Positions 1-36,119 of a stretch of DNA of 64,000 bases are shown piece after piece. The position numbers and the translations under genes were made by a program. The notes under the pieces were generated by a model that was not told where the DNA came from, searched no databases, and was given only the letters and a program-made list of their open reading frames with translations. This DNA comes from Siniperca chuatsi (taxonomy: Eukaryota; Chordata; Actinopteri; Centrarchiformes; Sinipercidae), in NCBI RefSeq assembly GCF_020085105.1, contig NC_058052.1:14646233-14710232 (forward strand), in the 5' to 3' direction. How positions within the stretch are numbered: position 1 is the stretch's first letter; every line of letters starts with the position of its first letter.

Positions 1-1106
1 ATCACCTTGTCTGACTTGTGTGTGTGTTTGTGTGTATGTGTGTCAGTAGACATTAGGGTGACCCACATGGTCCTCGGTGATGCTGTTTATGTCACAGACA
101 TCTCCGTAATGAGGCATGCTGCTGTATAGCCCAGTTGAAAATGCAGTAACAGGAATGTCAACAAAGAAACAACAGTAGAAGTGGATGTGGACACAGCACA
201 TTTGTCAAACCCCTGCCTCTCTCAACCTTTCCTCTCTCCAAAGAAAGAGGCAGAAATGGATACACAGTGGGAGAATAAGACAAAGAAGGAACATCGCACC
301 TTTTTCCAAACCTGTTATTTTTGTAGCATAAGGCAAAGTGATACCCTCACTGGGAGTCGTTCTGGGAGGGGCAGAACATTGGATGGTGGCTAAGATTAGC
401 ATCCTGCACTGATTCTTGTTGATGCTTTAAGAATCCCAACCTCACCTGATGACTGACAGACAGTATTAAGATGTTTGACATACTGTAGGAAATGACCAAA
501 TCCACTCAGTGCCTCCTTGAATGTGACGGTGAATGTGGTTCTGCTGGTGGTAGCAGTTATTATTTGCATAAGAAAATGAGAAAGACATGAAAGCTGGTAT
601 AAACCGGGTATGATCTAAATGTCTCAGGCTCACTGACTCACAACAGCTGACTAGCTATTGGTAAGAACTGTAAGGAAATGTTTACGCAAGGATAAAAAGT
701 AACTAATTATACTTCTGTAATGGATTAGCTTTGTCATCTTCTTGTACTTTGCATTCTTTTAAAACAAGAAATTCTACTTTCAATTAGGGACTGTCCAAAA
801 ATTCATTGCTTCAGATTTCCATTTTATTTCTGTAAATAAATAGTTACATCAAAAAGATGACTTTTGTGTGTTCCATGAGTCATAAGGGGTATTTTACCAT
901 ATGTAGAGGACAACAGTATGGTCTCTGTATTAGGCTACATTTTCTTTATCAAAATTAAACTAGTTGCTAAAAGGACCAATATGTCACTTTTGAGAAACTG
1001 AATGTTATCTCTAGCAAGAAGTGTGTTATTTATCACTGTCTAACAGGACCTTAATGATTCACTTTCTTCTACATCGTAACAGAAAACAGAACTACCGTGA
1101 AGTAAA

Positions 1107-1490
1107 TGTATCATATAAAATCATAGAAAAGGTTTCAGTCGTAGTCATCTAGACACTGTTTTCAGAGTCAAGATGTTTCGGCTCCCATCCGGAAGTCATT
1201 CTCAATTGTGAAGAAATGGGACGGAAATTAGAAATTTAAGCTACTCTCTGTTACATAAGCCCTGCCCTCAGGAAGGAATCTGCCTGAGTATCTGTTAACG
1301 TATCTATGTAACACAGAGTAGCTTAAATTTCTAATTCCCGTCCCATTTCTTCACAATTGAGAATGACTTCCGGATGGGAGCCGAAACGTCTTGATTCTGA
1401 AAACAGTGTCCAGATGACTACGACTGAAACCTTTTCTATGATAGAACACTCCTGGACGAATGAGGGACTACACCGTCTGTATCATATAAA
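1107..1490. repeat. Fold-back element with 13-bp target-site duplication
   Basis: Two arms of about 138 bp (1121-1258 and 1303-1441) are near-perfect reverse complements around a loop of about 44 bp. The right arm continues with about 36 extra bases. The whole unit is bounded by a perfect 13-bp direct repeat, tgtatcatataaa, at 1107-1119 and 1478-1490, which is what a target-site duplication looks like. The length of that duplication and the asymmetric tail point to a retrotransposed unit. The gccgaaacgtc motif in the right arm recalls the ends of fish Penelope-like elements. The family assignment is tentative; the structure is directly visible. Confidence 0.75.
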
Positions 1491-2639
1491 GTAAACCAAT
1501 AATATGATGCAAGTTCGGCATTGTGTCAGTTCTGTGCTGTTATATTATTTTGAGATATTAGGGGGAAAGGTGTTGTAGTTTTTTAAGTCAATGAAGGGTC
1601 CAAACAAAATATTAAGAAATATATATAACACTGAATTTTCATAAAGTCCCTTATTTAAGCAGATTTTCGATCAAGAACTGATCTGAACTATTTATGAAAG
1701 GGCAAGAATGACCAAGTAATCTGCCTTTTTGCTATTACTGCAAGGTGCTGTTTTTTTGTTAGCTTTAAAATGTTTGCCCTCGTAGCGCTATTGCTGTGTC
1801 GTGAGACTATTCACAACTCACTGTTTAGGGTTTTCTAATGTGTCAGATGGCAAAATCAAAAAAACAATTTTGAACATTACTCAGGTCTTTATTCTCATCC
1901 AGCAGTCCCATTACCTTGTTTGTATAATGCATGATGGTGGTTAGCTCTTGGTTAGTAAACAATTATACAATACTTCTAACCTTGCATTGTGGGATACTTC
2001 GTGTCCACTATGTGGTTTAAAAATTCTCAATATACATATAGATAACACTACAGAGGCAAACATGATATATAGTGAACAGTGATCAATTTTAGACACGGCC
2101 CAAATGTTTTCTTTCAACAAAAAGATGACTACCACCCTCCACAGTATCAATAAATTTAAGAGGGATTGGTTCAAACTGAATTACTGTATTAAAAGTCAGG
2201 ATGCCATGATGGTGACAACTAATGAAATGTCTTACAAATTAGCTACTTTTGTACTTTCATTATAACTGATGTTTTACATAAGTAATCTTCAAGTCAAGTA
2301 TCAAATGATTGCATTCAGCTCCTATTTGTGTTCTCATCTCTGATGTTTTTCTCCCAAATGTAACGCTTTCTGTACCAAAGCCAAAAATCCTTTGCCCATC
2401 AAGATCTGATAGCAACACATTTAACAAGTTACTGAGACATTGCATCAACTGGCAGGCATACAGGCTGCAAAACAGATGCAGCGATCTTTATACAACACAC
2501 GTTTGAGATGGGAATTAAACTCAGATGAACATAAATATGTTTTCTTTCCATTAGTTAAATCTGGCTTTAAACACTCTCTTCCAGTTACCAAGGAAACCGC
2601 ATTAGGCAAATCAATATCACTGGAGAGGGAGGGCATACC

Positions 2640-2850
2640 TCAACTCTCTCACCCCCACCCCAACTACCCAAACTCTGTCTCACTCTCACTATGTGTGTGT
2701 GTCTGGCCCCCTCTCTCTCTCTCTCTCTCTCTCTTAGGCTTTCTCCCTCTGTCTCATTTTCTATGCCATCTCCCACTCATCCTCTCCCCCTCTCTTTATC
2801 TGCCGCCTCTCCCTCACTCACTCCCTCTTTCCCCCTCACAACACTCACTT
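2640..2850. repeat. Pyrimidine-rich low-complexity tract with (CT)n
   Basis: Dominated by C and T on the plus strand, including an uninterrupted CT run near 2711-2735. Open frames across it are compositional artefacts rich in Ser, Leu and Pro. Confidence 0.7.
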
Positions 2851-3326
2851 CCTGACAACCACTGCCAAAGGACTAGCAGGCGCAGCACATCCCAAGTTTC
2901 CATCACTCGACGGGGGCCTGGAAGAAGAAAGATAGAGGAGAAGAAAAGAAAAAAATCCTTTAACTTTAACCCAGGTGTTGTGACAATCTGGAGCTCTGCG
3001 TTGTAGCTCCAGCAATATGGCCTCCACCAGGGGATAAAGAGGGGTTGACTGAGGCCAGGTTTTGGGTGACAGAAGAGACATTTTTTATTTCCATTATAGT
3101 CGACAGAATTTTTAATCATCAGTCTCAAGTTAGAATACTAGATTGGATCAAAGTGGATAAAAGTGAGGAAGTAGGCGGAGACGACTCAGCTGGGCTAAAG
3201 TTGGACAAACTGCTAAGGTTGGGTGTAGTTGGATAGGTCTTGTGTTGCTAGCCGGACTCGGCCCGGCCTGACCCGACCTGGCTCGGTGGCGCACTGCTGG
3301 GCGATGACAGACAGTGGTCTCTCAAA

Positions 3327-27646
<24,320 letters not shown>

Positions 27647-29738
27647 GAATCTGGACCAGAGAGTATGCTGGCACCAGGGAGGGGAGTGTGTTTGTAAGAG
27701 GAATCAGGATTTTGTGAATGTGTGTGTGTGTGTGGCCGTCTTCTGACTTGCAAGCTTGTGCTTGTGTGTCTGTTGAGAGCTGTGAGTCCTGAGGGCACCG
27801 AGAGGCCCTCTTCCTGGACCCCCAGTGACATTTCTCCAAGCAACAATGGAGTTTCCCTGACTCCCTTCCTCATCATGCAGAACCTTAGTTTTACCCCAGA
27901 GACACAGAGAAAGAAGGCAAGCAGTGGGCTCGCAGGCACTGGCACTGGCACACCGAAGACCCCTCACCTGTTTTATTTGAACTTTTATTTATTACTATTA
28001 TTGATGGAGGAACTATCTCAGCCTGTAATGGCTAAACTCAGAGGGAGGAAGTTGCTCCAGAACCTTGATCTGACTGAGATTTGGATTTGTGAATCTTATC
28101 CTGCCTCTGTGCATGTGGGTAACACCTCTCTGGAGCCGCTAGCCGTATTTACTGCTCATGCCCGGCCATAAAAAGAGAAATGAGTCTACTGCCATCTAGT
28201 GGACGAGAGAGAGAGAAAGACACTTCCTGAGGAAACAACTGACGAATTGGGAGAGCCAAGCGATCCCGTTTAATGGAGGTTCAAATGTGTTGTTTTCCAC
28301 AGGGAACTGATTTCAATATCGCATGATGTCACTAATATCCAATTATGTATTTACAGAGATACTCCAAAGTCTGCTTGTCTGTCTGCTGTTCCTAGTCATT
28401 CACAGGTGCCTCACCCTTTGTGTGTGTGCATGTGTAACAGAAAGAGATGTCATTCATCTTACCTATGTAAGACTCTATTATGACAACACCCACCTCCATT
28501 CATGGGATTCTGGTAGAATAATTCCTGGCCTTCCAAACTATTACAGTCCTAGCTGTAGGTGTCTATTGACTGTTGTACATTTTCTAGCATTCCCAGTGGT
28601 GTGATATGAGGCAGTACAATGTGGGGATTGCATTATAGCTGACGAGCTGTTTTGACCATCCCAGCTTCTCTCAACACAAGACAGGCATACCACAGTCGTA
28701 CTAATCAATATACATTCAATGGGAATTTATTAGATTGCAAACTGTATTTGTGAACTTCTTGTAATCGGAAATGTCATGTGGTTGTAGCAGGTTCTACCAC
28801 TTCAAAGAAAATCTCGAAACCCTCGTTGCATTAAATTAGGCTCATTCAATTTCAAAGAGGCATAATATGTGTGTGTGTACTGTTAGTGAGAGAGACATGG
28901 TTTGATACATTTTTTATGCCCCCCCCACCCCTTATTCCATACTCTCCCTCTCTCTGTAACACCAAAGAAAAGATATAAATTTAAGAGGTATATAAAGCCA
29001 CTCTAAATTAAAACATAAAGCCCACCCGTGGGTGAAGAGAGAGGGAGATGCTGTGTAGTAAGTAGGGCAAGGGGCAATCAGAGATAAAAGGATGCGATTT
29101 GGTAAACTGGCAATGTGGTTTACCTGCACACTGTCCAAACCGAAGTGTAGCTTTCAGTTGTAAACCCACGTTAGGCTCTGATGAATGAATTATTTTAGAA
29201 GAATTTGTAACCACATATTAATTTGCTTCTTTTCAAACTAGAAATACTCTGAAATCTAAGCTGGTGTGAGTAAGAGGCACTCAAGCCGTGATTAAATAGG
29301 CTGTAGTGTCTTTTAAATGCAGAGACTAACATGGACTAGCAATAATGTTCTCTACCACGTATCAGCACCTTTGCACTCATCCAACCTCTCATTCCTAGAA
29401 TTCCCAGAGCACAGTATAAGGGTGTACTAAGGCCCTGATGAAAATATGCACTTCCAACCTTGCAATTAGGTTTTTTCTGTTTTAAACCTTTTTTTTTTCA
29501 TTTTCTGGAAAAAAAAGTGCTTTGCCTCTGATTGTTCCTTGCCAACAGTTTTTAACTTCCATTCCTGACCACAAGTAAAACCTGTCTATACCCGCATGTA
29601 CTGTGTCTAGAACAATGAAAACCTACTAAACCGTTGTACTGACTGTCTAGTTAGCTAGCCTCAACTGGTTGCATTATGTATTCAGAATGTGTATATTTTG
29701 TACAGAGACAATAAAAATCACAGTTACTATGCAAAATG
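27647..29738 (+). other. kcnip2: KCNIP2 3' untranslated region
   Basis: The sequence after the stop codon at 27644-27646 continues about 2.1 kb without repeats to a canonical poly(A) signal at 29710-29715. A long 3' UTR is usual for KCNIP genes. Open frames here lack any family motif. The exact cleavage site is inferred. Confidence 0.6.
29710..29715 (+). terminator. Poly(A) signal of KCNIP2
   Basis: AATAAA within gagacaataaaaatcac, about 60 bases before the Tc1-like element. The 57 bases that follow (29714-29770) are repeated exactly at 51706-51762. Confidence 0.65.
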
Positions 29739-29770
29739 GACTGGAGTTTGAATTTTAAAGACTGTACATG

Positions 29771-31362
29771 CAGTGGTGTGAAAAACTCTTTGCCCCCTTC
29801 CTGATTTCTTATTTTTTTTGCATGTTTGTCACACTTAAATGTTTTAGCTCATCAAACAAATTTAAATATTAGTCAAAGATAACACAAGTAAACACAAAAT
29901 GCAGTTTTTAAATGAAGGTTGTTATTATTAAGAGAAAACAAAATCCAAACCTACATGGCCCTGTGTGAAAAAGTTATTGCCCCACCTGTTAAAACATAAC
30001 TGTGGTTTATCACACCTGAGTTAAATTTCTCTAGCCACACCCAGGCCTGATTACTGCCACACCTGTTCTCAATCAAGAAATCACTTAAATAGGACCTGCC
30101 TGACAAAGTGAAATAGACCAAAAGATCTTCAAAAACTAGACATCATGCTGAGATCCAGAGAAATTCAGAAACAAATGAGAAATAAAGTAATTGAGATCTA
30201 TCAGTCTGGAAAAGGTTATAAAGCCATTTCTAAAGCTTTGGGACTCCAGCGAACCACAGTGAGCGCCATTATCCACAAATGGTGAAAACATGGAACAGTG
30301 GTGAACCTTCCCAGGAGTGGCCGGCCGACCAAAATTACCCCAAGAGCGCAGCAACAACTCATCCAAGAGGTCAAAAAAGACCCCACAACAACATCCAAAG
30401 AACTGCAGGCCTCACTTGCCTCAGTTAAGGTCCGTGTTCACGACTCCACCATAAGAAAGAGACTGGGCAAAAATGGCCTGCATGGCAGAGTTCCAAGACG
30501 AAAACCACTGCTGAGCAAAAAGAACATCAAGGCTCATCTCATTTTTGCCAGAAAACATCTTGATGATCCCCAAGACTTTTGGGAAAATACTCTGTGGACT
30601 GACGAGACAAAAGTTGAACTTTTTGGAAGGTTTGTGTCCCATTATATCTGGCGTAAAAGTAACACCGCATTTCAGAAAAAGAACATCATACCAACAGTAA
30701 AATATGGTGGTGGTAGTGTGATGGTCTTGGGCTGTTTTGCTGCTTCAGGACCTGGAAGACTTGCTGTGATAAATGGAACCATGAATTCTGCTGTCTACCA
30801 AAAACTCCTGAAGGAGAATGTCCGGCCATCTGTTCGTGACCTCAAGCTGAAGCGAACTTGGGTTCTGCAGCAGGACAATGATCCAAAACACACCAGCAAG
30901 TCCACCTCTGAATGACTGAAGAAGAACAAAACGAAGCCTTTGGAGTGGCCTAGTCAAAGTCCTGACCTGAATCCTATTGAGATGCTGTGGAATGACCTTA
31001 AAGAGGCAGTTCATGCTCGAAAACCCTCCAATGGGGCTGAATTACAACAATTCTGCAAAGATGAGTGGGACAAAATTCCTCCACAGCGCTGTAAAAGACT
31101 CATTGCAAGTTATCACAAGCTAAGGGTGGCCCAAGCAGTTATTAGGTTTAGGGGGCAATCACTATTTCACACAGGGCCATGTAGGTTTGGATTTTGTTTT
31201 CCATTAATAATAACAACCTTCATTTAAAAACTGCATTTTGTGTTTACTTGTGTTATCTTTGACTAATACTTAAATTTGTTTGATGATCTGAAACATTTAA
31301 GTGTGACAAACATGCAATGAAATAAGAAATCAGGAAGCAGGCAAACATTTTTCACACCACTG
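29771..31362 (+). mobile_element. Tc1-like DNA transposon, nearly full length
   Basis: It has terminal inverted repeats of roughly 200 bases: the left begins cagtggtgtgaaaaactct and the right ends caaacatttttcacaccactg, followed by TA. A degenerate DD34E transposase lies between. The left flank reads atg instead of the expected TA, so the left TA is mutated. It lies between the KCNIP2 poly(A) signal and a COX15 poly(A) signal at 31371-31376. It is the best-preserved member of a family with five other derivatives in the window. Confidence 0.92.
30145..31147 (+). pseudogene. Tc1-like transposase, inactivated
   Basis: The start codon at 30145 begins MLRSREIQKQM, followed by the paired helix-turn-helix DNA-binding region (GYKAISKALGLQRTTVSAII) and the DDE catalytic region: WTDETKVEL, QQDNDPKHTS and [10 protein letters not shown], with DD34E spacing. 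It is dead: in-frame stops lie at 30283 and 30913, and a deletion of about 22 bases near 31117 (relative to the copy at 26465-26701) shifts the C-terminal frame. Confidence 0.9.
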
Positions 31363-31370
31363 TAATTGTC

Positions 31371-31376
31371 TTTATT
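31371..31376 (-). terminator. Distal poly(A) signal candidate of COX15
   Basis: Minus-strand AATAAA eight bases beyond the right end of the Tc1-like element. Cleavage 10-30 bases downstream would fall inside the transposon terminal repeat. Confidence 0.4.
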
Positions 31377-32041
31377 AAAATAAGACAGTGCCTTCAGTTT
31401 TACATTTCTAAAGAGACAGTAAAAAGCAACAATCAATGATCCCACATATTTTTGACCTTATAATTCATCATCACAATGTCAGCAAGAAATGGTTCATAAC
31501 TTAAATATACATAATTATACATATAATCCCAACAGCCACATCTGATTCAACTAACCGGCAGCATATGTCCAGACAGACACAAGGCAACAGGTGAGCATCC
31601 ACTCAGTAACCAAATTGTAATTTAAAAACATCCTGTTCAAAGTATGTACACGAACAAAAACAGCAATTCAGTCTACTTAAGATATTCCTGCAGAATTCTG
31701 TCTGGCTGAAAATCAAATATGTACCCTTCACTGGAAATCATGTTGCTGTGTCATTAAAGATGGATAGAAACTGAATATGTGCTTTTTTTGCTTTTGCATG
31801 TCTTTGTTTAATTCCTTGCAAAACAAAACACTTCACACTAAGTTGTCATTGACAACCTTGATGTATTCTTGCAGTTTCTATCAACAACACTCAAATAACA
31901 CCCCTGCTTTAATAACACTGTGATGAAATAATTTAATGTCACCACGTGAGGATTACTTTGCAGCACCACAGGACAGATGCTGCAGCATATGCATAAAAGT
32001 AAAGTGTAAAATGAAAAACATTTCAGTTTTTAAGGCCTCCA

Positions 32042-32047
32042 TTTATT
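32042..32047 (-). terminator. Proximal poly(A) signal of COX15
   Basis: Minus-strand AATAAA about 107 bases past the COX15 stop codon, the first such signal in the 3' UTR. Confidence 0.5.
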
Positions 32048-32153
32048 TCACTTTTTGTTTCTCTAAATGCCTCGTTCACAATGACACTGCTGACTCTTAA
32101 AGGCTTGAGGTGTGGCTAGAAGGGATTGGATTTGTCCATAAAGGAGCAGGCAT

Positions 32154-35100
32154 TTACTTGGGCATCTTGCGGAGCTCTGCCAGAACCCAAATGGCCAGGG
32201 AGAGAAGAGCCACAGAGCCAGACTGGTGAGTTGCTGCCAGTGGAGTGGGGACATACAGTAAAAGTGTGCTGATACCGAGGGCAACCTGAAGAGCACAAAC
32301 ACAGTTTAGTTACACTGAAAAGTAACAGACTGAGTTTACATGTTTCTGGGCTAACTGACAGCCTACCTGTCCATAGGCCATTGCTGTGAGGAGGCTGATG
32401 GCAATCTTAGCCCTCCTAGGCAGCACCATCCTCCTAGAGAACAGATAGAGGCCTGTAATCGCAGTCAAAGAAGAGATCGCCTAGGAAATAAAATACAGAA
32501 GACCATTAACTACCTAATGCAAATAATGTTTCATTTAAGTTGAAATGTTGCCCACAAGGTTATTTCTGTTTAGAAATAATAACACACCAAAATTCTGTGG
32601 TCAAACTGCACAGTAGTAGGATTTTCAAAGAAGTTCTTGAGAGCAGGAGAGAATGCCAGTAGATCATCAGGGATCCATCGTTCTCCCATCTTAGGGAAGG
32701 AGTTATACACCAACCCAGCATCCAAACCAGCAACAAAAGCACCTGTGTAAAAGCATTTGTAAAATGGTTACAAATAGATCTGCATATGTATAGATTACAT
32801 TCTTATCTATCTCATCTTAACAGTCTGCAACATTAGATTTTAGACATTAACTTGTGTCAAGTTACCTGAAAGAGCAGTAAGGAAGACGAGTCCACCAGTA
32901 CCCTTGGCAAACCTCCTAAGCTGCATGAGACGTTTGGTTTCTGCCACCTGTGAAAGATGTGTCATCATGAATAATAAACAAACAAACATGCATCTTGCAA
33001 ACTGCGTGACATTTGCTCATACAGAACAAGGTTAAAACTGTATTACTTCAGATGGAGACAGAAACTATAATGGGTGTTTGGCCTGGAGGCAAGAGACTGC
33101 CTCTGTACCTTATGTGCAGGCAGCAGCAGAGTAAGCCCTGTCCAGAGACTGGCGCAGTAGAGCAGCAAGGCAGAACCAAGGTGAGCACTCAGACGATACT
33201 GGCTGACCCGCGGGATGTCATGAGACTCAGGCTTCTCCTCCAGACCACTTTTAACCATGTACCACCCCAGAAGGCCCTGAGAGGATACACACAATGATAC
33301 ACACATTCATGTGTTTTTGTCATTAATATGACATCCACAACTTGATTACTAACACTAATTATGAGGTAAGGGTTAACTTCCTATGAGCCTCTCCCATCAC
33401 CACAGCTGTATTGACTCCTACCTGGAAGAAGACAAATCCGCAGAGCCCCAGCACTTTTCCCTTCATGGAGCGAGTGAAGTATCCTTTCCTCCAGAAGTAA
33501 ATGGTGGGGAGGATGTACGCAAGTCCAACCAGCCTACCCCACATACGATGACCCCACTCCATGTAGAAGATAAACTTAAACTCTGGCAGAGTCATGTTAT
33601 GGTTCATTCTGGGAAAGCATAATGACAACAGATAATTAATCTTTAAATTAAAGACCCAACCCATCATTTTGTTTACTACAGAACACTGAGGTATATTTAA
33701 TTACATAATTGTGAAAGCTGTGTTTCTCATTAAATGAAAATATAGGCCTGTTTGTATTCAGTGTTCAGAACCACTGCTGATGTGAAAAAACATTAACATT
33801 TAAACACATTACAGACTAAATGTAGTTGTTTGTCAAGCAGTGGTCTGTAAATTAAAAGACATGTCTATCAATTTCAAAGTGATAGCAGGTTACAAATATG
33901 CTTTTAAATCTGTGCAAGTGTGTGTCTTGATAAGGTAAGCAGAAAAGATGGGGCCTTACATTTTGAATTCAGGAAACTGCTGGTACTTGGAAAACTCAGC
34001 CTCCCACTCTGCTTGTGACTGAGGTGGCTTCATCTCTCTCACCAGATGCCAGTCAACCATGGAAAGCCCAGATTCTGTTAGCCTGATTGAAACAAATGCA
34101 TATACGCAGTAAGTGTCTATCAACACCACTTTAATACAAGGAGGGCTATTATATACACAGACAACACTTTTACCTTGTGACACCACCCAAGACAACAGCC
34201 CCAACCACCAGCCCGCTGCAGCCGAGTAACCATCGGCCTACTATGCGATTTGTGGCTACGTTGGGGACAGTAGCTGCTGCCGGGGTGGAGGAAGCCCCCG
34301 CCTCCGCTGTGATGGTGCTCTGACCTCTCTTCACAAGCCACTGCCGTAGTTGTGGACTCTGCTGATGTTGTAAATAAAGGAGAGAGGAGACTTGAAATAA
34401 CACTGGACAACATAACTTTTAAATCTATATCCCTTAAACCAGTCACATTTACCTTGCTAACAAAAATGTATTTTTAACTACAATAGAGAAATCTTAATCC
34501 TACAGCATACGATCATATTTTAAACAAAAACTGTGCTTTCAATCTTGTGACAACAGTTTGGTGAAGACCCTTTTCTGTTTCATGACACATGACAATGCCC
34601 CCGTACACAAAGCCAGGCCCATGAAGAAATAGTTTCACAGTTTAGTGTGGAAGACCTGGACCAGGTCTACACAGAGCCCTGACCTCAACCCCATCAAACA
34701 TCTCTGGGATTAACTAAAACTCAGACTACGTGCCAGGACATTTTACGCAACATCAGTGGCCAGGTTCCAAAATCTTGTGGAATCTTGTGCTGTAAAGCAG
34801 CATATTGATGTCCATTATATTAGAAGGAGATAACAGTCAAATATGGGAGTAATATTCGTCCATATAGTTGTGGCCAAGTAACACATGATTAACCTACATT
34901 TCTCCAGTTAGCTCACTTCTGATACCTTGACTTTATCCTGACGACCAGTTAGAGATTCAGGACTTCTGAACAAAAGGACTGCAGGCTGATTGGTTGGTTG
35001 TTTTGATGTCTCTGTTTGTTGGGGGAATTTGGTTATTGGGAATTGCAATATGAGTACATTTAGGTTAAGAAATTCACAATATAGGTTCTTCCATAAATTC

Positions 35101-35471
35101 AGTTTATTTTCCAGTTTTAACGTTGATTTGACAGTTAACGCATCGGGATGATGGGAGGTCGGTGAGGTAATTTTGCTGTTGGGTTCAGTGATTTGCGAAC
35201 GTGACTGCTGCTAAGTACAACCAGCCTAACACCAAACAACACCAAAGTGACACCAAGGATGAGTTGACTGATGGTTTGGCTTTTCGAAAATATCTGACAT
35301 ATCGTGTCATGATTTTATTGCTTGCAGTGCAGTGTCTGACCTTTCTCGTGCTTATCTAGCTAGTAGGCTAATGTTAGTAGCTAGCTATATACTCACACTG
35401 CTGTGTTGAAATCCCTTGCCAGCACTTCTGCAACCGCAAAATATAGTTGTCCGCACTGAAGAGAACAACAT
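32154..35471 (-). CDS. cox15: COX15, heme A synthase (mitochondrial)
   Basis: A multi-pass inner-membrane enzyme that oxidises heme O to heme A for cytochrome c oxidase. Nine coding exons on the minus strand: 35471-35397, 34361-34174, 34082-33960, 33608-33422, 33276-33109, 32947-32866, 32742-32588, 32480-32367 and 32285-32154. Phases agree throughout and give 407 residues, against about 410 in mammals. The N terminus ([20 protein letters not shown]) looks like a mitochondrial presequence. Conserved histidines sit in [27 protein letters not shown] and ATHQSGS. Other family blocks are [17 protein letters not shown] and [10 protein letters not shown]. The stop follows RKMPK. The acceptor of exon 2 could also be three bases downstream. 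Head to head with CUTC, tail to tail with KCNIP2. Confidence 0.95.
34590..34830 (+). repeat. Relic of a Tc1/mariner-superfamily transposase
   Basis: Plus-strand remnants such as catgacaatgcccccgtac, acaaagccaggcccatgaag and ctgacctcaaccccatcaaa correspond to the catalytic end of a common fish Tc1/mariner element (LNPIKHLWD). Stops interrupt every frame. It lies in COX15 intron 1, antisense to the gene, and belongs to a different family from the 29771 element. Confidence 0.65.
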
Positions 35472-36110
35472 CTTCGTCCCCTAATGTCCGTTAGCGCCGA
35501 GCTGGTGCCACAGGGCTGTTGTAAAAGATTAAGCTTACGTTAAGTAAAAGCTGTTACCGGTTGTTACACAACCATGTTTCCTAACTAACAGTTCAACTTT
35601 GACCTCCTGACGTCACAACAAATTGACGCGCAAATCAAGATTTTTATTTTACTTTGTTAGACGGGAAACACGTTACCCAACAAACATACAAATAACACAA
35701 TTATTTATTATTTTATAATTGTATTTTACAGTGACGGGACGTCCAGGTGGTTGGTGCATGTTTTGTGTCTTAGCGTATCCCGCATGGGCGGTCACCTCCC
35801 TTTGGCCCAATGGTGCTGTGCAGCCAGTATAGCACCGTCCACCCGCAAACCGCGTGTGTGAAATTCAACTATCCGGAAAACACTGATGCACTTTTGTGGC
35901 TGGCTTGGAGCTGTAATCAGTCAGTCACCAAAACAACATGCACTGACTTCATATCGACTGATAAGGTCCCATGAATCGATAGGAAGTGGATTTGACAGGT
36001 AGTTGTTGTGGAAGTTAAAATTGTTAGCTAAAGGATTGTGGACGTGTTAACTAACAAATTCAAAATTAATCTCTCTCTGTCCCTGTCTGTTTTTCTGTCT
36101 CCCATTCTAG
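35472..36110. promoter_or_regulatory. Likely bidirectional promoter of COX15 and CUTC
   Basis: Only about 650 bases separate the COX15 start codon (minus strand) from the CUTC start-codon exon (plus strand). The stretch has no repeats and has GC-rich patches, a CCAAT box in ggcccaatgg near 35803 and a ccggaa ETS-like core near 35872. A donor-like gacag|gtagtt at 35998/35999 suggests a non-coding CUTC first exon ending at 35998, with a short intron to the acceptor at 36110. Shared divergent promoters for this pair are also seen in mammals. Confidence 0.55.
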
Positions 36111-36119
36111 ACTGTCAGT

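Larger units (their letters stand above)
1..3326. other. Upstream region without a recognisable coding exon
   Basis: No stretch resembles a KCNIP2 exon or any other protein I know; the open frames here are short and lack family motifs. It holds a fold-back element (1107-1490), a pyrimidine-rich low-complexity tract around 2640-2850, and a moderately GC-rich stretch at 3240-3326 just before the first KCNIP2 coding exon, which is probably its 5' UTR and promoter. Whether the left part is an intron of a longer KCNIP2 transcript or intergenic DNA cannot be told from the sequence. Confidence 0.5.

Noticed and set aside
2440..3006. 188-codon open frame on the plus strand
   Set aside because: It is a Ser/Leu/Pro translation of a CT-rich low-complexity tract, with no domain or splice support.
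29771..31362. Active Tc1 transposon
   Set aside because: Two in-frame stops and a C-terminal frameshift in the transposase; only the ends look usable.
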